A DNA stretch of 64,000 nucleotides from NCBI GenBank assembly GCA_013396915.1, contig VWZL01002062.1, positions 481,627-545,626 on the forward strand, given 5' to 3'. Position numbers and translations under genes: made by a program. The DNA comes from Stercorarius parasiticus (lineage: Eukaryota > Chordata > Aves > Charadriiformes > Stercorariidae). Positions 1 to 33,500 of the stretch are shown in pieces; positions within the stretch are counted from its first letter, which is position 1, and every line of letters begins with the position of its first letter. The notes under the pieces were generated by a model. It saw only the letters and a program-made list of their open reading frames with translations. It was not told the origin of the DNA and did not search any database.

Positions 1-22670
<22,670 letters not shown>

Positions 22671-22960
22671 GGGCCGCTCTGCGGGCGCGCGGCCGCCCGG
22701 CGCCATTAGAGGCGTCAGGTGGCGGCAGGAAATGGCCGGGGTTGGCCGGGCGGTGGGTCCCGGGGGGTCCCGGTGAACCGGACTTCCACTCGCCCGCCGG
22801 GACGCCGCAGGACGCGCCCTGCCTGCGTGGTGCTCAGCGAGGCTCGGGCTGCGGCCGCAGGCCACGGCCGGGCCGGGCAGAGCTAGAGGGGAGAGGGCCC
22901 GGGCGGTGCCGCGCCGGCCTGAGGGGCGGCTGGGCCCGCTGGTGTCATTGCACACGAGCG
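22671..22960 (-). promoter_or_regulatory. MAPK1: CpG island, MAPK1 promoter / 5' UTR side
   Basis: Very GC- and CpG-rich sequence upstream of the gap on the minus strand, consistent with a TATA-less housekeeping promoter. On the minus strand, CTAATGGCGCC at about 22699-22709 resembles a YY1 site overlapping an ATG. From that ATG (22704-22706) a frame beginning MAPGGRAPAERP runs open into the gap, so it could be part of the 5' coding end or an upstream ATG. Near 22962 the plus strand has CCAAT. The exact start site is not determinable. Confidence 0.65.
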
Positions 22961-24994
22961 CCAATTACAGTAACAGGGCAAGTTTATTTCTGACATTGCC
23001 TAACTCCGGTGTTGCAACCTCTAGTTAGCATGTTGTTTGTATATAGAGTTGTGTTTTCCTGTGAGTTGTTTCCCGTGTGAGTGTAAATAAGCTGGAGGCG
23101 GGTTTGGCGGGCGGTGGTCGGCAGTGCCTGTCCCTGCTGTTCTTGCAAGGCTCCCTTCTCCCAAAATAGATGCTGCTTCATCTGGAAGTTTGCAAAAGTT
23201 ACGCACAAGGATATTAACACTACTTCTGATTTTTTTTTTTCCTGCAATTCTCTAATGATCTTGACAAAAAGTACTACCCCTGATCTGAAATCCCGCTGCT
23301 GCTTGTGTTAACCACTATTGCCACAGCTGCTTGAGACGTGCTTTATCTTCTGTTCCTTTGAAAATTTGGTCAAATGCATATCTTTACGTAGCTTGGCACG
23401 CCTGTGTCTCCACGTTTGTACCCATCCCAATCTGCCCGACAACCCCAGTGTGGAATCATCCAATTACCCCTTGACCATCAAGCTTTTTTCTTACAAGTAG
23501 TTCCTAATTTTGTGTTCCTGTCTAACTGCTCAGCTGGAAGCTGTTACATGACAATCCTGTTGCTCTCAGGTTCTCACCCTATGTACTTTGCCCTGTTCCT
23601 CCTTTCAACATTTCTCTCTCGGCACCGCTCTCTCTTTCTGTTGACATTTTGACTGTTGATGTCTCTGCTGACAGTCCTGCTGCTTCACCTTTGTCTTTAC
23701 CTTGAGGGCGTCCCTGCTGACATTTCTCCCCCTTCCTTCTCCCACATGCCAGAGGGTCCTTTCTAGCATCCCACCTTCCCTCACCACTTGCTGCAAACCG
23801 GCTTCCTTGGCCGAGCAGTTGCGGTTTTCCATATCTGCTTCCGAATGCGGTACAATTCCGATCCCGGCTCACTGACCCCCCTGAGCGCGGGGCCGTTTGA
23901 GCAGGGGTCAGAGAGAAACGTTCCTGGTCTGGGCTGCAGCCCCGGGATCCCATGTGGCACAGACCGACCGGGCTCTGATTGACGGGGTGAACGCTGCCAT
24001 GGGCGGCCAGCGTAATCTCATTAACTCCTCTCTCTATTTAACAGACAATTGACTATAGAGCTTGGCGTTTCTTATGTATTTGAGTGGGATAATGCTTCTG
24101 ATGTATTTATTTTTACTTGTATATAATGTTTTCCTTTCCGTGATGTGTTGTTCTGCATGTTAGAAACACAGCATTATTTTTCTTAGAAATTTTAGACCGC
24201 AGTAAATGTGAATAAATGTTTAAATTTTCTGAAACCAAGTAATATATTATTTAAAAGGTTTTCTTAACTCTAAAAATGAAATTATGCTTACGGTTCTGAT
24301 TACATACATAAATAAATCTGTCATCCGCAAATGCAAAACAAATGATTATAGGGAACCTAGCTTAAACACAACCTGTCATAGCAAATTTAATTAAAAATTG
24401 GCATGTATCTAGATTATTTTCTACCTTCACCAGGATGTGTCTGATCAAAAAGGAAACCAACCAGGCAGACCAGGAAACTGTGGAAAGACCGTCAGCTCCT
24501 TTGACTGCTGTGTTGGAATAGACGTCTAATCCAATTAAACCCAAATAAGTGGTCAAAAGGCTATGGCATGCTTTCCTAACAACTTCTCCTCTGACAGAGC
24601 TTAGTGCATGTATTTCCATGAAGCACTACAGTTACCCAGACGGGCAGACCAGACGCTTTTCAACCTCTTTAAATACACTGCCATTACCTGCACTTAATGT
24701 TGGGTCTTTTACCCTAACAAGGTGACATTAAAACCTCAATTCTGTAGAGAGCGTAAATGTGTTTTAAGAAAATTATTAGTTCCCTGATCAAAATAAAGGG
24801 GTGTGTTGGGGGAGGAGAGGTGATACTGAAAAGTGATAGCAGATAATGAAAAGCAGGAGGAAGAAAACCCCATTTATTTCAAACAGAAATAAAAGCACTG
24901 CCAAGAAGAGTTTGTCCAACCAGAAACACGGTTCCTTTGGTTGAGAGCTGTATCAGGACACGGCTGAGCCCGGCCATCGAGCAGTTGAACATGC
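22961..24994. other. Intergenic, upstream flank of MAPK1
   Basis: Mixed-composition sequence with no recognised gene. The segment 23560-23800 is strongly pyrimidine-rich on the plus strand and repeats variants of CTGCTGACAGTC. An AATAAA occurs near 24211. A divergent noncoding transcript from the CpG island is conceivable, but nothing here shows one. Confidence 0.5.
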
Positions 24995-24995
24995 C

Positions 24996-25061
24996 GTGGA
25001 CCAGACTGTCTCCATCTTCCCGTCGCCTCGTGGACCAGACTGTCTCCATCTTCCCGTCGCC
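24996..25061. repeat. 34-bp tandem duplication
   Basis: A unit beginning GTGGACCAGACTGTCTCC occurs twice in direct succession with a 34-bp period. The second copy is identical over the 32 bases it retains. It looks like a simple recent tandem duplication in intergenic DNA. Confidence 0.92.
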
Positions 25062-26409
25062 GCCGGGATCACCTGGGTGAGCCCATCCTACTGCCAGGGG
25101 CTAGGAATTCTCCGCTCTGTTACACGTCTGCTTTAACTGTGAACCTCTTGTTCCGCAAACAGGTCTCTCGGACAGCACATGCCATCCCGTGGGAGCCCCA
25201 TGAGCCCTGGAAACGGCATTACCAGGTTTGGGCACAGCCGAGCCGCTGCCCGGCAAGGACACCCTTCCCTGGGGCTGGGAGGGGGTTCGCGGTTTGTGCT
25301 TGTTTAAAACCAAGTCCGCATCTCCCCAAATCACCATTATTGCATTAGTCGTGTTATTTGCCTGGGGACGGTGCAGACGCAGGTTGCGGTAACTGCTGTA
25401 GGAGTTGGCATTTGCTTTCAGAGCGCCTCAGCATGACCCTGAGCCTCCCCAGCATCCAGCAAAGCGCAGGCATTAAGTACATGAAACAATTTTCCCAGCA
25501 TTATTTAAAAAGACCTCAAGCCTCTGTGCGGGGGTGACGAGAGAGTGAAACAAGACATGTAAGATGTTTTATAAAGATGTATTTTAACTTCTGAGGCACT
25601 CAGGAACCATGGTGATGAATGTGACACAAACTTAGATTGCTTAGATATGAGCTCTGATCCACAGGGAACCATCCCAGGATTCATAAAGAGCATCGGATGC
25701 TAATAACTCGCAGCAGCACCTGCCTGGGCTCGGTTTAGCTGGTGACATGCAGCTGAAGTCCCTTGAGACCGACTGTCATTTCAATGTCGGCCACTGCTAT
25801 GACAGTGTGAGGTGACCTCAGTGAAAGCGAGGATCTCGGCGTAGTCTTGCACCATGGGGAAGTGAAAAAACAGTCTCTCACCCAAATTGCCAGGCAACTG
25901 ACGCCAAAACAAATTTACTTTTCCCCCCCCAGTATTTCCTTTTTTCCCCATTCAGCATTCTGACTGGCTTTGCAGGAAGCCTACGGTGGCTTATATACCG
26001 CGGGGTTAAACCCCGTAAACAGATTGCTGTTTGTTCTGTGCACGCCAAGGGGAGCACAAAAGATTATTAATTGCAGAACTATACTGCCAGTAACGACCTT
26101 GATCTTGCACTAGGCATCATTCCGTCAGTGCCAGAATCCGTCACTGTCGTAGGAGATGTCTCGTATTATCTACCACGGTCTTGTTAGATTTGCTGGTCAC
26201 AAATACAGTTTGAAAACACAGTTGCAATTTCGAGTCATTTTTATGTTCCTTAGTTTTGTACAACTAGTTTATAATAATATTCTAAATATTTTAAAAGGGG
26301 TCCATTTTACAGCAACCTTAAAAGCTTATTATACAATTCTAACAATTTTAATTAACATACTGACATTTTGTTGCTCTCTCTGTAAAATTAACTTGCTTTT
26401 ATTTTTCAG
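25062..26409. other. Intergenic
   Basis: No gene recognised. Around 25985-26035 there is a TTATATA box-like sequence next to CCGCGGGG, followed by a FOX-like GTAAACA. These are suggestive only. Confidence 0.45.
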
Positions 26410-26540
26410 CTGCAGCAGCAGCAGTATCCAGGCACTGTCCTGCACTCCAGTAATGGAAATTTCCCAGCCTCAAAGCACACTCTGTCTCAGTCAGCTGCAA
26501 TAAAACTGAGTGATTTCAATATTGTTGTGTGCTTTGCTTG
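26410..26540 (+). ncRNA. Candidate 3'-terminal exon of an unknown transcript
   Basis: A strong acceptor (pyrimidine-rich TGCTTTTATTTTTCAG ending at 26409) is followed by about 90 bases with CAG repeats. Next come a canonical AATAAA at 26499-26504 and, 15-36 bases further on, a GT-rich stretch (TTGTTGTGTGCTTTGC). This is the standard order of acceptor, poly(A) signal and downstream element. One frame after the acceptor begins LQQQQYPGT and stays open past the signal; another ends at the TAA inside AATAAA. I recognise no protein family, so a long noncoding RNA is as likely as a coding end. No upstream exon was identified. Confidence 0.35.
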
Positions 26541-29500
26541 TCCTCGGTTATCTGGAGCTGGTATCTTCTGAAAACCAGCTACTCCTCATGAGCTTGCTCC
26601 ATCTCGCCCAAGACTTAAAATTCAGTAAACAAGCTCTGGACGATAAGAGAACTGAACCACCAGATAAAAAGGGGTTTTTTTTTGCAGGGCTGATAAAAAA
26701 AAAAACCATATGGATGGTCAACGTTCACAGAGAATGTGAGAGTGACGTGCGAGGACGTGACCTTGCTCCAGTGACCGCTGTTTTCTTGTGCCGAAGCTTT
26801 ATACACTGGAAGGCTGTTAAGTTTTTACAAAATATCAGTCTCTTGATCGCTGTATTTCTGATACCATTGATTGCTAGGAAAATACAAGAAAATAGAAAAA
26901 AGGAGATAAGATTACTACAAAACCTCACAAGTTTAATGATTTACAAATCCTAAAATATGCCGTCTGTTTCCCCCACTTGTTCTCAGCTCAGCTGAGACGG
27001 GACAAGTGACGCCTCCAACAGAGGCAGAAGTCACAGAATGTAGAAACAGGATTATTAGGGGTTCATGTTGCCCACATATTGCAGTAACCGCGTTTTTAAT
27101 ACTTCTCATAGCTAAAAAATGTAGGGAGCGTTTGCGATGAAGAGGTTGGCTGATGCGAGGGCAGAGGAGAAGGGATGATGAAGGAAAGAACAGAAGAGGG
27201 AACCGGCACCTTTGCTCTCCAGGCTGCGGGAAGGAAGGTGTCAGTCCCTTCTGAGAGCCCAGAGCCCGCATGGCATCTTTTTAATAGACACTATATAAGT
27301 TACAGACATCTGTTTCTACAGTCCCAAACTGATGAATCATCATTCCTTTTTAAAACAACCATTTCTTTGGCAATTTTGCATATCTACGGCAGATAGGAGC
27401 TGGGCAGAGGAGAGGTTTCCTGAAAGCAGTGGAGTGGCGGCGTTGTGAGCGCGGAGCCAAGCGTCAGAGCCTGCGCTGCGCGGGCTGTGCAACACCTCCA
27501 AGCCCTTCCTGTTCACCACCAGAGAGACCGCTTTCACCACATCATAAAACTTCCAAGCATTTATTAATAAACACTCCTAGAGAAAAAATAATACCCAAAT
27601 ATACAGCCCCCTGTGGCATCTGTCGTTGTCAACAACAGAAAGTTTTCATTATATACATCAGGGCACTACCTGCGCGAGAGAAGCGGATTTTGAGGGCCCC
27701 ATCCACCTCCCGCTGAAGCCCACGCTGCAGCTCTCATTAGGTCATCGGACCCCTGGCAAATGATTTCTCTTATATGTAAATATCGAGATGTTTGAATGAG
27801 CAAATGTAATTTTTACTATCGGCGTTTGTCATTTTTGTAAACAATGTGGGTATACAGAGAACGAACATCTGCAGAATTACAGCACAGAGCCTTATATGAA
27901 AATGGCGAAAGAAAGATTTGCTTCTAACAACAATAATCTGCGAGTGCCGAGGTACCTAATCAAATACACAAATTGTGCAGATGTTCGGAGCAGCGCTGGC
28001 TCGCTGTGTGGCCTTTCTCACTTGACAGCTCTGTTGTCTCAATTAATCCTTCTGGATAAATTAACCCAGCCTGAAAACGCAGTGCTGGGGAGCAGAAGGC
28101 TGCAGATTTTTCAACAGCAGCGACCTTGATGGCGCCATTTGCACCCCAGCTGATAAGATCTCTGGCACAGAAATGCAGATTATTGAGGCCTATTCAGGAT
28201 GTTCTTGTGATCATGGGCAGGACTTGGAGATGACAGGCACACGGCCGGGGTCGGGGAGGGAATCCAAGGTTTCTCCCAACCCTGTAGGGAATAAGCCTTT
28301 TGGTAGGTAACTACAACGCAGAGACAGGCTCGCGTCTCACAGAGCCCCACCGCAGAAGGCGGCTGGTTACGTTCAGCACACACTGTACAACTTATCCCTT
28401 TGCTCAGCTTTCTGGGCCAGACGGGCAGATCTGAGCTGCAGCTCCCCGGGGTCGCTGCTGCGCGGGATTCAAGACGGGCGACGACTGTATACGATTCTAC
28501 TTTAAATGGCTACAGCATTCTAAACTCTGCCACAAGACTGTCATCAGTTAGGCCAGGGGAAAGACTGAAAGATGTTCCCTCTGGCCACCAGCACTAGATC
28601 TAGCTAAACTGAATTAACAATTACGACATTTGTAGCTTTTTGGATTGGGAAAGTTTTAACAATGGGAAAATTATCTGGCGCACATTATTGTTGTCTTACC
28701 TTCCATACGGTGGTTATTACTCCAGATACGCAGAGCCTAATGGTACGAGATGCCTTTTATAACTGCGCTTTGTAATCAAGCGCTACATTTATCTCACTGT
28801 GCTACCGGGTCTCTGGGTTTTGTACAAGTGACACAAAATTGTTGTGAGCATCTATCCGCTTCCTGCATCTCAACTGGCGTTTCAATATGACGTCTCATTT
28901 CCCACTGATACCGACAGAGCCAAACCAAACCCCTGGCCCGGAAATCCTGGGAGAAAGACCAACAGCAATGAGAAGTTATTTTTGACTATTACGATAAAGG
29001 CTGCTTTTAAAAAAAAAATAATAAAAAATAGCGGAGTGAGAACACTGCTCTTTTTGAAGGATATGGCAAAACATCTGAAATATCTGCAGGATGATGCTCT
29101 GCATCCAATTTTACAGGTACCATTAACGGCGGCAGGGTAAGATTAAGTGATTACGCTCTGCCAAACAGTAAGTGTGGGACAGCAGACAGCAGATGTCCGG
29201 CCACTTAGCCCTATGCCTCGCGCACCAGACTGTGGTATGGAAATGTGTGTGGATGTTTAATTGTTATTCAGCTACAAGTTGCCTGGATTTATGAGTCTGG
29301 GAAGCGCTTATGCTGCAGTGAGAAATGAGTGTTGATTAGCGCAGTAGCTGTGCCGGCCTTTCCCGCAGAGGGGCAAAGGCCCCCCATCTATAGAAAATGG
29401 ATTAAAAGGGGGAGCGTCCCACTCTCACGTCCCATTTACCTTTGTGAAGTGCAGCTGGATAAATGCCAACGTAGGGATACATTTCCATCATGAACTCCGA

Positions 29501-29728
29501 GCAGCTTTTACTGCTGCTCGTCACAGATAATAAAAATGCAGCAGCTGTCCTCTTACCAAACCCCAATTTGGGGAAATGTGTACCTAAGGGACATGAAGAG
29601 GACAACTCCTCCAGGGACAGTGACATGGATACACGAGAATAAACCCTTTAAGAACGAGATTAGGAAGATGGGGCCATTGCCCTGCATTCAGGCGTTTTTC
29701 TGGTGCTTGTCGCAGCAACCTTCTGTGG
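26541..29728. other. Intergenic with possible enhancer-like segments
   Basis: No gene recognised. The parts 27720-27960 and 28600-29340 are AT-rich, non-repetitive and dense in homeodomain-, FOX- and SOX-like words. That is the look of conserved noncoding elements, but no alignment is available here. Open frames in the region have no family resemblance. Confidence 0.45.
27720..27960. promoter_or_regulatory. Candidate conserved enhancer with FOX/SOX/POU words
   Basis: TGTAAACAATG at 27836-27846 combines a full FOX core (TGTAAACA) overlapping a SOX core (ACAATG). A second FOX-like TGTAAATA lies at 27775-27782, with ATTA and ATGAGCAAATG words between. The clustering is visible; activity is inference. 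Confidence 0.3.
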
Positions 29729-30560
29729 TCACTCTGAATGTGTCCTCTTTCCTCCCTGGTTCCCCTTCCTCCCTTCTTGCCCACGGCAGCATCCTCCCAC
29801 CCTTCTGCGCTCCCCTGCGCTGCCCGTGGATGCCCTCCCGGCCCCTGCCCAGCCAAACTCCCTGGGGGGCTGCCTTCGCCCCGCACCGCCCAGGAGGAGA
29901 AGTGGCAGCTTCGGGGCCGAACAGCAGCAGTGTGTCCCCCAGCACCGCCCACATCCACCAAAAGTCTGCCATTCGTATTTCTCCCACTCACTGCGGTTCC
30001 AGTCTCCATTCTCACAGTGCCCGACTGTCCTTTCCTGGCCTGGTATATTTTTTGCTGAATTCATTTTCTTACAGTTTGTTGAACTGCAGGAGCTCAAAGG
30101 GCTGTACAACGAGAGCAGCAGGGCCGGGAGCAGACGTGTCCTTTTTAATACTGGCAGTCCATTAGATCTGGCTCCGCTGCCATGTGGGATCACTCCCCAA
30201 GTCCAGTCGCATCTGTCAAACAGGGAGGTTTGACTACACTGCCGAGAAGCCTTCAGACTCTTCTTTCGCCTTTGCCATCCTTTGCTGCACTCTTCTCTGT
30301 TCTGGAAAAATGCAGGAAGAAATAGCCACGAGGGCAATTTTATAGAGACTTCCTTACCACCTCCTTCCTGCTCGTCCTCTTCCTCTCCTGTTTCTGCCAT
30401 TTACCCCTCCCCAAATCTTCCCGCTGTAATTCTCCATGCTCCTGCTGACCTCCTCCTGCCATCTCACCTCCAGAAAGGCGCTCCTGATCCAGGACCTTTC
30501 TCCTTGCAAACAGACTGCACAAGCAAGACAGACCCACACAGGCCGCCTTTCCCTGGACAA
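29729..30560. other. GC- and pyrimidine-rich intergenic block
   Basis: The plus strand is strongly C/T-rich, which keeps several frames open on both strands; the longest is 223 codons on the minus strand at 29729-30400. The predicted peptides are low-complexity and match no family I know, so no gene is called. Confidence 0.5.
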
Positions 30561-33500
30561 GAGCTCAAAAAAGGTATTACACAATCCACAAGACATGCGC
30601 GTTACTCACCAAAACAATCACGGGTATCCTATTTCTGCGGCCCTGCCTCTCCGTGCTTGTTTCTCCCCAGCATCGTACCAGCGTGCCGAAGCCAGTGCCC
30701 CGTAACAGCCGCACATGAATCAACCTAAAGCCTGCAACGAGGGAATTTCTGTGCAGCTGCAGTGATGAGCAGAGGCAGCCCCCCTGCCAAGGATGGAAGC
30801 ATCTCGCTGTGTTTGCTTTGTGATGTGGTCTGATCACTTATACTGTTGAATTAACGGAAATAGCAAGATAGCAGCTTTGCAAATGGAATCCATTGCAAAC
30901 TGTCGCTTGTTGCTCTATTCTTGTTCCACATACATCAGGGATAGCACATCATCTGATAAATCAAGACATAAGAAACAAATAAAGGCCTTTATATCGTAAG
31001 GGGAAAAAAAAACCTTTCTAGAAATACTGTAGGAACATTCACATCCTCTCTTTCTGTCTTTTATGAAAGGCAGGCTGTGCCTTATTATCATCAAGGAAAA
31101 AGTAAACAAACGTAATTTAATCAGTTCTCTCTTTCGTTGATTTGCATCAGCAAGAATAAAAGACAAAGGCAGAACAGAAAACAGCAGCTTTGTGCTAAAA
31201 GTTTGAATGCACAAAATACTTCTTTCTCCAGCTGTCAAACGTTAAAAAACTCTATGCATACCGGCAAGAATAAAAGTGTCAAACAATTGACCACAATGGG
31301 AATCACAATGCTTCATTAAAAGCTCCAAAGCAGAGCAGAAAAGCTTCCAGCCATTTGTCAAACAGACCTCAATGCTCGGATAGTTTCAGAAAGTGTCAGA
31401 AGCTGCTTTTATCTCGTCCAGTCAGCCAGATAAACGTCTCCGGGCCTATTTCAGCCCGTCTGGCGCTGCGGCAGCAGCTGGAGGCACCGCTCGCTGCACT
31501 GGGGCCGGGGCACCCCCAGCACCCCCGCAAAGGTTAACGTCCCTCCCAGTCACCCGTCCGCCATGCCACGCCGTGCAGGGATGTAATCACTGATTCTGTA
31601 TTTACAGACGTAATTACAGAGAACCCAACCTATTTGTTCAGCTGACAGGCGATGCTGCGATAAGGAATTTCAGCAGACAGGATATTTATAGACCCTTTAT
31701 CTCAATGTACAATCAGAACTAAAACGTCAAACAATACCCCGAACGAAGGGTTGTTTCAGTTCAACTTTTCCCCATTGTTGCTCCCCCNCTGACAACTTCA
31801 TTTGCTGTAAGAGACCTCAGTAATTGCTCTAACCCACTTACAGGAAAGCTGTCCCTCCTCTCCCTCTGCCCCGAGACAGACAGAGCCCGTGGCTCGAACA
31901 GCAGCAGCCCGGCTAATCGCGGGGATCACGCTGTCGCTACCGCTTGGCGAGTAACCAGGCCTCTTTCTTTTCACTTTTCTTCTTCTGGAGTCAAGCCCTT
32001 CACAAGAGCTTAAAGCAGCTTCAGTGCCAGGGGCACCTTCCTGGCAGGGGCAACCCGGGCTCCCAAAGGTGCGGGGTCAGAGCGGCTGCTCCCGCCGCAG
32101 CTCCGCGGCCCCAGGATAAGGCTCCAGCAGCCCAACAACTGCCACCTTCTCCTTTTCCGACAGGGTGGGGGCAGGGGATGGTAAATGGGAACAGGAGAAG
32201 AATCAGCAGATGCCTATGCAGCACTCTACCAAAATATATTTTCATTTTTAATTACGTAATCAACATAATGAGAGTGGCATTCGTAGTGAGGGGGCGGAAC
32301 AGATGGCAAAGAGTTCGTTTTCAGCAAGACGTTAATTAACAACAATTCTGGTTTCTGCTAGAAAAGGGAGTTTGTTCTGCTCTAGCAGGGTTAAGATGGG
32401 TGCTTACTACATGGGACAAAACTCAGTTTCCCAACGCAGGATTGCGATCTTTGCGGGTTTTTCCCCCATATCCCTGTTGAAATTTCCAGGCTACTCTAAA
32501 ACACAGCAACATCCTACACACAAAGCCTTACTGAAAACCAGCACAAGTTTGGGGCCTAGCAGGAGCTCGGGATCCTCCTTGCAAACACTTCTGAATGCTC
32601 TACACACACCTAAATGCAAAGAGGAAAGGGAAGAAGAGTTAACATGATTAAGTGAGAGAGCTTGGTGCAACTCACGCTGCGGGTGAGGCCCGTGGAGCAC
32701 ACGGCAGCTTCACAGAGGTACGGCTGAAGTCAAAGCTTTCTCAGATGCTCTACATGAAGTTCTCTCTCCTCTGCTCCAGGCACTCGGGCTCAGCATCTTC
32801 AGCACACTGGGGCAGGCGAGTTGGAAAGAGCTATCCCAAGGGGGACTGAAGCAGAAAGTAGCTATGAAAGATATTTATTAAAACCACAGGCAGAGAATAC
32901 GTCACCCAGACACAATGAATAGGGAAATAGCACAGGCAGTCGAAAAGTCTAGCCTCCCTTTGTTGTCTGCTGGACAGCCAGGCACACACTGACCAGCCAC
33001 AAGCCCCCGGCGCTGCCAGGAGAGGGGAGGTTGCTTTTCCCTGCTCCGCATTCACCCTTAGAGGCTCCCCAGGGTCACACCCGAGTCCTGCGGGGGCTGT
33101 GGGCCGCGTCCCGCCAGGGATTGCGTCCATCCCAGCGGGAGAGGGAGAGATCAGCCAAAGGGAGGGGAGGGAGCTGCGCGGCAGAGAACACCCAGATGAG
33201 CACGGGCAGGAGCGGAGGACAGTCCTGCGGGAAGGGAGAGGGGAGGCAGCCATCTACTCTAGCAATATTATATACAACGGGGCAACAGGGCATCTAGATT
33301 CATCCGCTGCGGAGCTTGGAAATGAACCCGTCATTCCCACGTCTCAGCACTCCTCCCTGTGCTGCCAGCGAATATCTCACAGCTGACAAGAAACATCTCT
33401 GCCCATTCTAGCGACACACACATCTAGGAAGGATGCGTTCCCGTTACTCCCACTTACTCCGTGCAGGCAGTAGATGGTTGTGGGTCTGTGCTGTAAGCTG

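Noticed and set aside
26510..26953. 147-codon plus-strand open frame with two hydrophobic stretches
   Set aside because: Contains homopolymer-encoded runs of Phe and Lys, matches no known family, and starts after the candidate poly(A) signal at 26499. Kept only as intergenic.
29536..30165. 209-codon plus-strand open frame
   Set aside because: Pro/Ser-rich translation of the same C-rich block; no domain, no splice or promoter context.
29729..30400. 223-codon minus-strand open frame, the longest gap-free one in the window, with overlapping frames on the other strand
   Set aside because: The block is strongly pyrimidine-rich on one strand, which removes stops by composition. The peptide is low-complexity and resembles no family, and several frames are open at once.
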